A DNA stretch of 64,000 nt, taken from NCBI RefSeq assembly GCF_004005905.1, contig NZ_SACO01000004.1, positions 248,001 through 312,000 on the forward strand, in the 5' to 3' direction. Source of the DNA: Novosphingobium umbonatum (GTDB taxonomy: Bacteria; Pseudomonadota; Alphaproteobacteria; Sphingomonadales; Sphingomonadaceae). The translations under genes were made by a program, and so were the position numbers. Of the stretch, positions 8,348 through 17,291 are shown in pieces. Position 1 is the first letter of the stretch. Every line of letters starts with the position of its first letter. A model generated the notes under the pieces. It had not been told where the DNA came from, searched no databases, and worked only from the letters and a program-made list of their open reading frames with translations.

Positions 8348-9447
8348 ATCACCCACCAGGCAAAGCCGAAAGCCACCACAAAACTGGTGGCGGTCGCCGC
8401 CAGCACCGGCAGCACCGAGGTCCAGCCCAATTGCAGGATGAGATCGGTACGGGTGCGCATGGCGGTGGCCGTCACCGCCAGCAACAGCAAGCCTTTGGAC
8501 AGCAGCAAGGCATTGGCCGCAATCACCACCGGCACCGCGATCAGGGAATGGGCCACAACCAGCGCCAGAAAGGCCAGAATAAAGGGCGGCAAAGCCAAAG
8601 CTTTCCAAGGCGAAACGCTTTGGCCGCGTGCATCGAAACGCTCTATCGCCACCGCCGCCAACGCCACCAAAGGGCCAAGCAAGGCGACACGGGTCAATTT
8701 CACCACAGTCGCCGCCGCGCCCGCCGCGTTGGACACAGCATAGCCACCGCCAATCGACTGGGCGACATCATGGATGGCGGCGCCGGTCAAAAAACCGGCC
8801 TGTCGCGCGTCGAAATGGGCAAGGCGCGCCAATTCGGGATAAATCGTCATGGCCAAGGCGCTGGCCACGGAAACCACCACCAGGGTCAGCGTGAATTGCG
8901 CCTGACTGACCCTTTCGCGCCCCACCACGCCATAAAGCGCCAGCGCGGCGGACGCCCCGCAAATGGCGGTGGCTCCTCCGGCCAGAATGCCGATCGCCAG
9001 CCCCTGCCGCGCGAACCTTGCGCCCACCAGCGCCGCGACAATCGCCGCCGCCATCACCACCAGCAGGGCCGCAAATGGCCCCATCCCCAAGGCTCCGATC
9101 TCCGACAAAGTGACTTGAAACCCCAGCAGGACAATGCCCCAACGCAGACAGCTGCGTCCCACAAATTCCAGCCCCGCCGCAGTGCGCGGATCGGCCGAAA
9201 CAAATTGCATGGCCAAGCCGAGGATCAGACCCATCAAAATGATCGGCATGCCATAATGGTCGGAAAACCACGCCCCTGCGGCGCTGACAATCGCGCTGAT
9301 CGCAATGCCGGGCATCAATTGCCGCCATTTGGCGGGCGGCGCGGGCGCGGTGGGGGCCAGATGGGTTTCGCCGAACAGGTCACCCGCCCACAGCGGCGCT
9401 GCATCCTTGGCATCGGTTTGTGCCGGTTTGTCTTGCATCTTCCCCAT
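8344..9447 (-). CDS. YeiH/UPF0324 (TauZ-type) anion exporter
   Basis: A 367-residue inner-membrane protein with about ten helices, of the UPF0324/YeiH family. Family motifs include GILAGGATAICGASAALAL (around residue 170) and LTGAAIHDVAQSIGGGY (around residue 240). Family members named TauZ or SuyZ occur in sulfonate degradation clusters, where they are assigned as exporters of sulfate released from the carbon skeleton. Here it stands next to the candidate sulfoquinovose genes and is divergent from the MFS carrier. Sulfite or sulfate export is therefore plausible, but it rests on context. The first 45 residues are a low-complexity cytoplasmic tail. An internal Met (9438) is an alternative start. 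Confidence 0.8.
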   Translation of the reverse strand: MGKMQDKPAQTDAKDAAPLWAGDLFGETHLAPTAPAPPAKWRQLMPGIAISAIVSAAGAWFSDHYGMPIILMGLILGLAMQFVSADPRTAAGLEFVGRSCLRWGIVLLGFQVTLSEIGALGMGPFAALLVVMAAAIVAALVGARFARQGLAIGILAGGATAICGASAALALYGVVGRERVSQAQFTLTLVVVSVASALAMTIYPELARLAHFDARQAGFLTGAAIHDVAQSIGGGYAVSNAAGAAATVVKLTRVALLGPLVALAAVAIERFDARGQSVSPWKALALPPFILAFLALVVAHSLIAVPVVIAANALLLSKGLLLLAVTATAMRTRTDLILQLGWTSVLPVLAATATSFVVAFGFAWWVI

Positions 9448-9501
9448 CCGATTATGTTGTCAGCGCTTTGGGCGTAGAGTCGCGACCGAGAATCTGTCCT
9501 T

Positions 9502-9511
9502 CGGTGTCACA
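9502..9511 (+). promoter_or_regulatory. shared 10-bp motif, candidate operator
   Basis: CGGTGTCACA lies 82 bp before the MFS start. The same ten bases recur at 13311-13320, 49 bp before the GH31 start. A common regulator such as the LacI protein encoded at 15367 could bind both. The match is short and unproven. Confidence 0.3.
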
Positions 9512-9593
9512 ACGCACTTTCCTTATCCCGCAGAGACGCTAATGTGCAAGCGTAAAGCGTGCCGGACACGCCTCATCTGGGGAGAGATCAGCC

Positions 9594-10811
9594 ATGAAAC
9601 CTGCCGCCAAGCGGGCTTCCTCTGCCGCGACCATCGGATTGGTCGCGCTATTGTTTGCGGGCAATGCGCTCAATTACGTCGACCGACAGGTGGTCGCGCT
9701 GCTCAAACCCACATTACAGGCCACTTTCCATTGGAATGATGGGGATTTCGCCCATCTCGGCTCCGCCTTCCAATTTGCCGCGGCCAGTGCGCTGGTCTTT
9801 GTGGGCTGGTTCATTGACCGACTGGGTGTGCGCGTCGCCTATGGTCTGGCGGTTACGGTCTGGAGCCTTGCCGGCATGGCCCATGCCTTTGCCGCCAATG
9901 TGCAGCAATTTATCACCGCCCGCGTGGTGCTGGCCATTGGTGAGACCGTCAGCACGCCTGCAGGGGTCAAATCGGCGACCCTCTATCTGACGCCCGATCG
10001 GCGCAATCAGGCGCTGGGGATCATCAACACCGCGCCTAATATCGGCGCCATCCTTACACCATTGATTATCCCGCCTTTTGCATTGGCCTTTGGCTGGAAA
10101 GCAGCCTTTATCGTCACGGGCGGTCTGGGACTAATCTGGCTAATTGCATGGTGGTGGGGCACCCGATCGCTGGAACCGGTAGTCCATGTGGCTGAAAAAG
10201 CGCCCGTCAATTGGGGCGAATTGCTGAGCGCGCGCAGCAGTTGGGCCATTTTCGGCGGCAAGTTTCTGACCGACGGTGTCTGGTGGTTCGTGCTGTTCTG
10301 GATGCCCGATTTTTTCAACCGCGTTTTCGGCATGTCACAGGCGCGATTGGGTCTTCCGGTGGCGATCATCTTCTCGCTGGCGGCGGCGGGAGCGCTGACC
10401 TCGGGCGCGCTGTTCCCGCGCTTGCGACGCGCTGGCTATGACCTGAACGCCGCGCGCAAACGCTCGATGCTATTCTTTGCACTGGTGGTGCTGGCCATGC
10501 CATTGGCGCTGTTGACCAGCAATGTGTGGGTGGCGGCAGGTCTGATCGGGCTTGGCCTGTTTGCCCATCAAGGCTTTTCCACCAACATCTTTGGCATGGC
10601 CAGCGACATCGTGCCGGCCCACCGCATGGCCAGCGTCATCGCCTTGGGCGCGGTGATGGGCAATCTGGCGGGCATGGGTGTGATCGAACTGGCCGGTTGG
10701 TCACTGTCCAACGGGTTGGGCTATACGCCGATGTTCGCCCTTTGCGGTTCGGCCTATCTGCTGGCTCTGGGCTGGATCCATCTGGTGGTGCCCAAGCTGG
10801 AGGCGGCATAA
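9594..10811 (+). CDS. MFS carrier, anion:cation symporter type
   Basis: A 405-residue major facilitator with 12 helices. The first helix carries NALNYVDRQVVALLKP, the N-terminal signature of the ACS family (hexuronate, glucarate, phthalate carriers). GWFIDRLGVRVAYG at residues 75-90 is the loop 2-3 motif. ACS carriers move organic anions with protons, which would suit SQ or its glycerol glycoside. The ATG follows a good GGGGAGAG ribosome binding site. It lies convergent to the receptor gene, with a shared terminator between them. It is the best importer candidate inside the SQ cluster; the GPH symporter at 24185 is the rival. Confidence 0.85.
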   Translation: MKPAAKRASSAATIGLVALLFAGNALNYVDRQVVALLKPTLQATFHWNDGDFAHLGSAFQFAAASALVFVGWFIDRLGVRVAYGLAVTVWSLAGMAHAFAANVQQFITARVVLAIGETVSTPAGVKSATLYLTPDRRNQALGIINTAPNIGAILTPLIIPPFALAFGWKAAFIVTGGLGLIWLIAWWWGTRSLEPVVHVAEKAPVNWGELLSARSSWAIFGGKFLTDGVWWFVLFWMPDFFNRVFGMSQARLGLPVAIIFSLAAAGALTSGALFPRLRRAGYDLNAARKRSMLFFALVVLAMPLALLTSNVWVAAGLIGLGLFAHQGFSTNIFGMASDIVPAHRMASVIALGAVMGNLAGMGVIELAGWSLSNGLGYTPMFALCGSAYLLALGWIHLVVPKLEAA

Positions 10812-10814
10812 GGA

Positions 10815-10855
10815 AAGGGGCGCAGGCCAAACGGCAGCGCCCCTTCATTTTTTGC
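10815..10855. terminator. rho-independent terminator
   Basis: A 9-bp perfect stem, AAGGGGCGC (10815-10823) with GCGCCCCTT (10837-10845), is followed by CATTTTTT on the plus strand. It ends the MFS transcript. The convergent receptor gene ends at 10867, so the stem may serve both. Confidence 0.8.
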
Positions 10856-10866
10856 TGAAGTTTCAA

Positions 10867-13188
10867 TCAGAAGCGATAGCTGGCGCTGATCCCCACATAG
10901 CGCATGGCATCGCGCGGGATCTGGTAGCGATAGCTGCCCCCCGGTCCGCCATTGATGATCGAGGCGGCGTAGGCCTGATCGAACAGGTTACGCACCTGCG
11001 CCACCACCCGCCATTTGTCGCTGGGCGCCACCAGACCGCCTTGCAGATTGACCAGTCCATAGGCCGGAATCGTGCCCATCTGGCGCTGCACATCATTGGG
11101 GGTGAACAGCGACAATTGGCTCGACTGGAAATTGCCCGAAGCGCCAAACAGCAGATCGGCCCAACCACCGGTACGCCAGCGATGGTCGAGGCTGAGCGAG
11201 CCCTTCCACTTCGGCGCAAAAGCCAGCGAAGTGCCAGGCTGAATGATCGCCGTGGCAGCGGCGCCCGGCGCGGCATAGAAATTCACCACATGGGCATCGG
11301 TATAAGCCAGACCGCCACTGATCGTGGTATCCGGACCAAGCCGCCAAGACATGTCCGCCTCTACGCCTTGGGTCGAAACCTCGCCCGCATTGGTAAAGCG
11401 GGTGACCACTACGCCTGCGACCAGATCAGGGTTATTCGCCTGAAAATTATGGTATTTGGCGTAGAAACCGGCAAGGTTCAGCGTCAGTTTCCCGCCGAAC
11501 AGAGTGTTCTTCAACCCCGCTTCAAACGCATCGGAAGTTTCCGGCGCGATGGAATTGGTGCCCGTAGCGGTCAGGTTGAAGAAGATATTATAGGCCGGCC
11601 CCTTATAGCCCCGCGCATAGCTGGCATAGGCCATCACATCGCGGCTGAGATCGCCCTGCAACACAATCTTGCCCGAGATATTGTCCTTGGAAATGCCGGT
11701 ACGGAAAGGCACGCCGTTGGAAACGCCCGTGTCATACACGCCCTGATCGAAATTGCCGTTGATCCCCGGACCGGCCAGCGTGGTGCTGCGGCTGTGGAAC
11801 ACATCCAGCTTGTCATGCGTATAGCGCAAGCCGCCGACAACCCGCACCTGATCGGTCAGTTTGAGCGTGCTTTGGCCGAACAGAGCGAAATTGTTGAAGG
11901 TCGACCCGAAATCCGCCGTCCCCGTGGGGAAGGTGGAGGCATTGGCATTGCTGCTGCCACAGGGGATCAACACGCCGCTGGGTGCCGTCGCGGTGGCGGT
12001 GCAGACCTCATCCTTGCGGGTAAAAATCCGCTCGGAAAAAGCGCGCGAGTAATAGGCGCCCAGCACATAGGAGAATGTTTTCCCCGCAGGCGAGGTCAGG
12101 CGCAATTCCTGGCTGAAAGTGTTGGACTTTTGCGGGCCATTATCATGCAGTTGGTTAAAGCCGACATAGGCGCGGTCCAGCCAGTCGCCATCGCGGATTT
12201 CAGTATTGTTCCATTCACGATAGGCCGTGATGCTGGTAACCGTATGGCTGCCCACATCAATATCGGCCTGACCGGAAATGCCCCAGCCATCTTCCTGCGT
12301 GCTGGTCACTAGATTCTGGTTGATCATCCGCGTCTTGGCGCCCTTGGGCGTGGGCAGGGCGTTAAAGGCAAGGCTGGTGGAAGGCAGGCCCGCGGCGGTC
12401 AACGGACCGGTGGCGATCACATCGGCGCAGCAATTGTCATTGTTGCGATGATAATCGGCGGCAACATAGATTTTGACGCCATTGCCGGGGTTGTAGAGGA
12501 ATTGGGCGCGACCACCGACATGGTCATAGCCATTCACCTTGGACTTGGTGGCGATATTGTAGATATTGCCGTCATAGCCACTGGCAAAAGCGGTAAAGCG
12601 CGCCGACAGGTTCTGGCTCATCGGCACATTGACCGCGCCCTTGACGCGCCATTCATTGCCTTCGAAATAATTGGCTTCAACGCTGCCGGAAAACTCGTTT
12701 TTGGGCATCTGGCTGGTGATGTTGATCACGCCCGCGCTGGCATTCTTGCCAAACAACGTGCCCTGCGGCCCGCGCAGCACTTCCAATTGGGCAATATCCA
12801 CCAAATCGCTGAAGGCCTCGCCCGAACGGGCATAGACCACGCCATCGACAACGGTGGAGACCGAAGGCTCGCCCGCGATGGAGAAAGTGGCCGTGCCGAC
12901 GCCGCGCAAATAGATGGTTTGATTGAGCGTTGTCCCCGATTTCTGGAAATTGAGCGCGGGCACCAACTGGGTTGCGCTCTCGATGCTGGGGCGGGCTGCT
13001 GCGGAAAGCGCCGCGCCGCTGACCACGGAAACCGCCAGAGGAACGCTATGCAGCGACTCCGAGCGCTTTTGCGCGGTTACGACGATTTCGCCCGAGGATG
13101 GCGAATCTGCGGCTTGCTGCGCCAAGGCCTGCGCGCTGCCCAGCGCAAACAGTGGCAAGCATCCAAGCAAATATGCCTTTGATTTCAT
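10867..13188 (-). CDS. TonB-dependent receptor, likely SQ-glycoside
   Basis: A 773-residue receptor with signal peptide (about residues 1-25, ending ALAQQ), TonB box GEIVVTAQKR at about residues 33-42, plug motifs (IYLRGVGTATFSI, VLRGPQGTLFGKNASAG) and a barrel ending YVGISASYRF. The start ATG at 13188 follows GGAGGAATAGAT, an excellent ribosome binding site; the frame extends upstream without that support. It is divergent from the GH31 gene, with 181 bp between. By position it would bring SQ or SQ-glycerol across the outer membrane. The substrate is inferred only from this context. Confidence 0.9.
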   Translation of the reverse strand: MKSKAYLLGCLPLFALGSAQALAQQAADSPSSGEIVVTAQKRSESLHSVPLAVSVVSGAALSAAARPSIESATQLVPALNFQKSGTTLNQTIYLRGVGTATFSIAGEPSVSTVVDGVVYARSGEAFSDLVDIAQLEVLRGPQGTLFGKNASAGVINITSQMPKNEFSGSVEANYFEGNEWRVKGAVNVPMSQNLSARFTAFASGYDGNIYNIATKSKVNGYDHVGGRAQFLYNPGNGVKIYVAADYHRNNDNCCADVIATGPLTAAGLPSTSLAFNALPTPKGAKTRMINQNLVTSTQEDGWGISGQADIDVGSHTVTSITAYREWNNTEIRDGDWLDRAYVGFNQLHDNGPQKSNTFSQELRLTSPAGKTFSYVLGAYYSRAFSERIFTRKDEVCTATATAPSGVLIPCGSSNANASTFPTGTADFGSTFNNFALFGQSTLKLTDQVRVVGGLRYTHDKLDVFHSRSTTLAGPGINGNFDQGVYDTGVSNGVPFRTGISKDNISGKIVLQGDLSRDVMAYASYARGYKGPAYNIFFNLTATGTNSIAPETSDAFEAGLKNTLFGGKLTLNLAGFYAKYHNFQANNPDLVAGVVVTRFTNAGEVSTQGVEADMSWRLGPDTTISGGLAYTDAHVVNFYAAPGAAATAIIQPGTSLAFAPKWKGSLSLDHRWRTGGWADLLFGASGNFQSSQLSLFTPNDVQRQMGTIPAYGLVNLQGGLVAPSDKWRVVAQVRNLFDQAYAASIINGGPGGSYRYQIPRDAMRYVGISASYRF

Positions 13189-13310
13189 ATCTATTCCTCC
13201 CCAAACGCGCATGGAGGGCCTTTTTGCCCTCTCACCGCCATGGTTTCTCCCTCTCGCATTTTTCCTTGCGATTGCCGGTTGATTTGCCCTCCATGCCGCG
13301 ATATGTCAAG

Positions 13311-13320
13311 CGGTGTCACA
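13311..13320 (+). promoter_or_regulatory. shared 10-bp motif, second copy
   Basis: CGGTGTCACA occurs here in the divergent region between the receptor and the GH31 gene, identical to 9502-9511 before the MFS gene. A TGTCA also sits ten bases upstream of the TGTCA inside it (13304-13308 and 13314-13318), making a direct repeat. It is a candidate regulator site, with weak support. Confidence 0.3.
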
Positions 13321-13369
13321 TGAGGTCAGGCCAAACCGACCCGCGACAAATTCATGGTTGGGACGAGCG

Positions 13370-15370
13370 ATGCAGGTGCAAATTTCCACGTTTGAAGACG
13401 GTTTTCAGCTGGATTTCGCTGGCCGCACCTTGCTGCGCCATAGCCCTTCCTGTCCTGCGCTGGTCACAGCGCGCGGCGATGCCCGAGTGGAGATGTATCG
13501 CGGCAATTTCCGGATCGAGGATGCGCCCGCCGATGTCACCGCACCGAACGCATGGCAGGTCGAGGGCGATTCCATCCTGCTGCTACGCGACAGCGCGCCC
13601 GTCGCTCGCCTCACACTAGCCCCTGCCGCCGTGGCGATCGAGGCCTTGACCGCAGGCCATGACCGTATCTGGGTCCATTTCCACGCCGAGCCTGATGAAA
13701 CCATCTGGGGCGGCGGCGAACAGATGAGCTATCTCGCGCTCAACGGCCGCCGCTACCCCATGTGGACCAGCGAGCCCGGCGTGGGGCGTGATAAAAGCAC
13801 CGATCTGACCCGCATCATGGATGAAACCGGCATGGCGGGCGGCGACTATTGGAACACCAATTACCCCCAGCCCACTTTGCTCACCTCGCGCTGGCTGGCA
13901 ATCCATTTGGATAGCACCAGCTATAGCGTGATCGACGCCTGCGACCAGACGCGCCATAGTTTCGAAGTCTGGTCCCCCAAGGTGCGGTTTGAGCTCTTCG
14001 CCGCCGATGGGCCGCAAGATCTGGTCAGCCAGCTGTCCACCCGCTTTGGCCGTCCACGCGCCCTGCCCGATTGGGCGATTGGCGGGGCAATTGTCGGGCT
14101 GAAACAGGGCGAGAAAAGCTTTGACCGGCTTGAAGCCTTTATCGATGCAGGCGCTGCCGTCTCCGGCCTGTGGTGTGAGGATTGGGCCGGCATCCGCGAA
14201 ACCAGCTTTGGCCGCCGTCTGTTCTGGGATTGGCAGCGCCATGAAACCCGCTACCCCGACCTTCCCGCCCGCATCAAGGCGCTGAACGAACGCGGCATCC
14301 GCTTTCTGGCCTATGCCAACCCCTATCTGGCCGTCGATGGCGCGCTCTATCAGGAGGCTTTGGCCGAGGGTCACCTGTGCCGCAGGCTGGACGCGGAGGA
14401 ACCCTATCTGGTCGATTTCGGCGAATTTGACTGTGGCGTGCTGGATTTCACCCGCGCGGAAAGCCGGGAATGGTTCGCCCGCCGCATCCTGTGTGAAGAA
14501 ATGCTCGATATTGGCATTGATGGCTGGATGGCCGATTTCGGCGAATATTTGCCCACTGATGTCCGCCTTGCCAATGGAATGGATGCGATGGAGGCGCATA
14601 ATCTCTGGCCCCTGCTATGGGCGCAGGTCAATGATGACGCGGCGGCCATGCGCGGCAAGCAGGGCGAGGCGGTGTTCTTCATGCGCGCCGGTTTCAGCGG
14701 CGTTTCGGCCCATTGCCCGCTGCTGTGGGCGGGGGATCAATCGGTGGACTTCACCCGCCATGACGGGATCGGCACCGTGATCACCGCCGCGCTTTCCGCA
14801 GGTCTGGTCGGCAATGCCTATAGCCATTCCGATTGCGGCGGCTACACCTCGCTCCACGGCAATATACGCAGCGTCGAACTGATGCAGCGCTGGTGCGAAC
14901 TGGCCGCCTTTGCCCCCGTGATGCGCAGCCATGAGGGCAACCGGCCCGACGACAATCTGCAATATGATTCCACGCCCGAATTGCTGGCCTGCTTTGCCCG
15001 CTGGAGCAGGTTGCACGCGCATCTGGCCCCCTATGTGCGCCACCTTTGCGACGAAGCACTCGCGACCGGCCTGCCCGCCCAGCGCCCGCTGTTCCTGCAT
15101 TATCCGGAGGACAGCAGCCTCTATGCGGTTCAGGACCAGTTCCTCTATGGCGCCGACTTGTTGGTGGCTCCCGTTATCGAGCAGGGCGCGACAAGCCGCC
15201 GCGTCGTGCTGCCGGGTGAAGGATCGTGGCGCCATGCATGGACCGGCATTGATTACGTTTGCGGGACCCATGACATTGCCGCGCCCATTGGGCATCCTCC
15301 TGTCTTCTATCGGACAGACAGCGCCTTTGCGCCGTTGTTTGCCGCAATGCAGGGGATCATGGCGGGATGA
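13370..15370 (+). CDS. yihQ: GH31 sulfoquinovosidase
   Basis: A 666-residue GH31 glycosidase without a signal peptide, so cytoplasmic. The nucleophile is D389 in GWMADFGEYLPTD and the acid/base is D456 in WAGDQSVDF. The residues that E. coli YihQ uses to hold the sulfonate of SQ (R301, W304, Y508, with catalytic D405 and D472) align with R283, W286 and Y492 here, at offsets of 16-18 throughout. This marks it as a sulfoquinovosidase rather than an alpha-glucosidase. It would release SQ from SQ-glycerol or sulfolipid. It starts an operon: the LacI gene overlaps its stop by ATGA. The ATG at 13370 begins the homologous part. The family is firm; substrate assignment is strong for a reading by eye. 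Confidence 0.87.
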   Translation: MQVQISTFEDGFQLDFAGRTLLRHSPSCPALVTARGDARVEMYRGNFRIEDAPADVTAPNAWQVEGDSILLLRDSAPVARLTLAPAAVAIEALTAGHDRIWVHFHAEPDETIWGGGEQMSYLALNGRRYPMWTSEPGVGRDKSTDLTRIMDETGMAGGDYWNTNYPQPTLLTSRWLAIHLDSTSYSVIDACDQTRHSFEVWSPKVRFELFAADGPQDLVSQLSTRFGRPRALPDWAIGGAIVGLKQGEKSFDRLEAFIDAGAAVSGLWCEDWAGIRETSFGRRLFWDWQRHETRYPDLPARIKALNERGIRFLAYANPYLAVDGALYQEALAEGHLCRRLDAEEPYLVDFGEFDCGVLDFTRAESREWFARRILCEEMLDIGIDGWMADFGEYLPTDVRLANGMDAMEAHNLWPLLWAQVNDDAAAMRGKQGEAVFFMRAGFSGVSAHCPLLWAGDQSVDFTRHDGIGTVITAALSAGLVGNAYSHSDCGGYTSLHGNIRSVELMQRWCELAAFAPVMRSHEGNRPDDNLQYDSTPELLACFARWSRLHAHLAPYVRHLCDEALATGLPAQRPLFLHYPEDSSLYAVQDQFLYGADLLVAPVIEQGATSRRVVLPGEGSWRHAWTGIDYVCGTHDIAAPIGHPPVFYRTDSAFAPLFAAMQGIMAG

Positions 15371-16380
15371 GCGAGCGGGCCAATATTCGTGATGTGGCAG
15401 CCTTGGCAGGCGTGGCGGTAAAAACGGTCAGCCGTGTGCTGAACGGCCATCCCTATGTCAGCGCGGCCATGCGCGAAAAGGTTGAAAAGGCGATGAAAGA
15501 GCTGGAATTTCGCCCCAGCATCGCCGCGCGCATTCTCACCGGCTCCAAATCCAACCAGATCGCCCTGATTTACGACAACCACAGCCCCTATTACATGTTT
15601 CAGATCCAGAAGGGCTGCTGGGACTATTGCAAAGCGCATGGCATCCGCCTGATCGCGCAGCCAGTGGATGTGGCCGACCCCCAAGTGGGTGATCAGGTGC
15701 GCGGGCTGGTGGGGGAAACCCATGTCGACGGGATCATCCTGTCCTCGCCCGTCACCGATTGCGTCGGCGTGTTGCAGGCGCTGGACGCGCTGGACATTCC
15801 CTTCGTGCGCATTTCGCCCGGTACCAACCATGCGCTCACCTCATCGGTGTTCATGGATGACGCGCAGGCCGCCGATGACATGACCACCCATCTGATCAAT
15901 ATGGGCCATCGGCGGATCGGCTTTATCAAAGGCCACCCCAACCATATGTCCAGCGATGACCGCTTGTTCGGCTATCGCCGCGCGCTGGACCGTGCGGGGA
16001 TCGCCTTTGAACCGCAACTGGTCATGCCGGGCGCGTTTGATTTTGAAAGCGGCAATGTGGCTGGCGGTATGTTGCTGGACATGGCCAACCCGCCCAGCGC
16101 CATTTTCGCCGCCAATGACGATATGGCCGCCGGTGTGCTGGCCGTGGCGCATAGCAGGGGGCTCAGCCTGCCCGAACAGCTTTCCGTGGTGGGGTTTGAC
16201 GATACGACCCTTGCCCGCACTGTATGGCCCGCGCTGACCACGATCCATCAACCCATGTCCGAACTGGCGCATACCGCCACGGAAATTCTCGTTTCGGGCG
16301 GCGATATCACCCATCGCCGCCTGCCCCATACGCTTGTCGAACGCGCCTCGGTTGCGGCGCCTTTCAGGAAGAACCCATGA
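15367..16380 (+). CDS. LacI-family regulator of SQ operon
   Basis: A 337-residue LacI/GalR regulator. The helix-turn-helix is at residues 3-50 (IRDVAALAGVAVKTVSRVLNGHPYVS), followed by a periplasmic-binding-protein-like effector domain. It overlaps the GH31 gene upstream and the aldo-keto reductase downstream by ATGA, so it is embedded in the operon it probably controls. The likely effector is SQ or an SQ glycoside, inferred from context. Candidate operators are the two CGGTGTCACA sites. Confidence 0.88.
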   Translation: MSERANIRDVAALAGVAVKTVSRVLNGHPYVSAAMREKVEKAMKELEFRPSIAARILTGSKSNQIALIYDNHSPYYMFQIQKGCWDYCKAHGIRLIAQPVDVADPQVGDQVRGLVGETHVDGIILSSPVTDCVGVLQALDALDIPFVRISPGTNHALTSSVFMDDAQAADDMTTHLINMGHRRIGFIKGHPNHMSSDDRLFGYRRALDRAGIAFEPQLVMPGAFDFESGNVAGGMLLDMANPPSAIFAANDDMAAGVLAVAHSRGLSLPEQLSVVGFDDTTLARTVWPALTTIHQPMSELAHTATEILVSGGDITHRRLPHTLVERASVAAPFRKNP

Positions 16381-17291
16381 GCCAATTGCCCCTTCCCCCT
16401 GCCCAACGCGCGCTGGGCCAATCCGACCTGTCTGTTTCGCCCATGGCATGGGGCATGTGGCGCCTTGCCGAAGGCGGGCGTGGCGTGAAAGAGGCTGCCG
16501 CTCTGGTCCATGCCGCGCTGGATGCAGGGATTACGCTGCTGGACACGGCTGACATCTACGGCTTTGACGGGGCGAATGGCTTTGGCGATGCCGAGGCCTT
16601 GCTGGGCGAGGTGATCGCCGCCGATCCCTCGCTGCGCAGCCGTTTTGTGCTGGCCTCCAAGGGCGGGATCATGCCGCCTTTGCCCTATGACCAGTCGCCC
16701 GCCTATCTGTCCGCCGCGATTGACGCTTCGCTGCGCCGCTTGCAAGTGGAGGTGATCGACCTCTATCAGGTCCACCGTCCCGACATTCTGGCCCATCCGG
16801 CAGATGTGGCTCGAGTGCTGGACGAAGCCGTGGCGGCGGGCAAGATCCGCCAGTTGGGCGTATCCAATTTCACCTGCGCGCAAGTGGCCGCGCTCAACCA
16901 TTTCCTCACCAACAAGCTGGTGGTGACGCAGCCGGAAATCAGCCCGCTGCGCATCACCTGTTTTGAAAATGGCGAGCTGGATCAAGCGATGATGCTGGGC
17001 CTCACTCCGCTGGCATGGTCGCCGCTGGGTGGCGGGCGATTGGCCGCGCCCGAAACGCCGCGTGAAGAAGCGATTGCCGCCGCGCTGGACGTGGTGGCCA
17101 AGGATCGCGGCATTTCGCGCACGGTGGCCGCCTATAGCTGGCTGATGGCGCATCCTGCCGGAATTATCCCCATTATCGGTTCACAAAACCCTGCCCGCAT
17201 CGCCGAGGGGGCCAGCGCCCTTTCGGTCCAATGGAGCCGGGAAGAATGGTATGCGGTGCTGGTCGCCGCGAGAGGAGAGAAGCTGCCATGA
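16377..17291 (+). CDS. smoB: aldo-keto reductase, candidate 6-oxo-glucose reductase
   Basis: A 304-residue aldo-keto reductase of the YdhF-like group. The catalytic tetrad is visible: D56 and Y61 in LLDTADIYG, K95 in LASKGG and H133 in YQVHRPD. The NAD(P)H-binding end carries PLAWSPLGGGRL and IIPIIGSQNPARI. In the oxygenolytic SQ route known from Agrobacterium, an aldo-keto reductase (SmoB) reduces 6-oxo-glucose to glucose. This gene lies between the regulator and the SsuD-like monooxygenase and overlaps both by ATGA, which supports that role. The ATG at 16377 has AGGAAG before it. The symbol reflects a proposed function. Confidence 0.82.
   Translation: MSQLPLPPAQRALGQSDLSVSPMAWGMWRLAEGGRGVKEAAALVHAALDAGITLLDTADIYGFDGANGFGDAEALLGEVIAADPSLRSRFVLASKGGIMPPLPYDQSPAYLSAAIDASLRRLQVEVIDLYQVHRPDILAHPADVARVLDEAVAAGKIRQLGVSNFTCAQVAALNHFLTNKLVVTQPEISPLRITCFENGELDQAMMLGLTPLAWSPLGGGRLAAPETPREEAIAAALDVVAKDRGISRTVAAYSWLMAHPAGIIPIIGSQNPARIAEGASALSVQWSREEWYAVLVAARGEKLP

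Noticed and set aside
8263..9477. 404-codon open frame antisense to the YeiH-type exporter
   Set aside because: Gln/His/Arg-rich product without family features; the minus-strand exporter is convincing.
10852..12312. 486-codon open frame antisense to the SQ receptor
   Set aside because: Shadow of the receptor; no signal peptide, motif or ribosome binding site.
13370..15370. Annotating the GH31 gene as alpha-glucosidase
   Set aside because: The R283/W286/Y492 set and the sulfonate-monooxygenase and sulfite-dehydrogenase neighbours favour sulfoquinovosidase.
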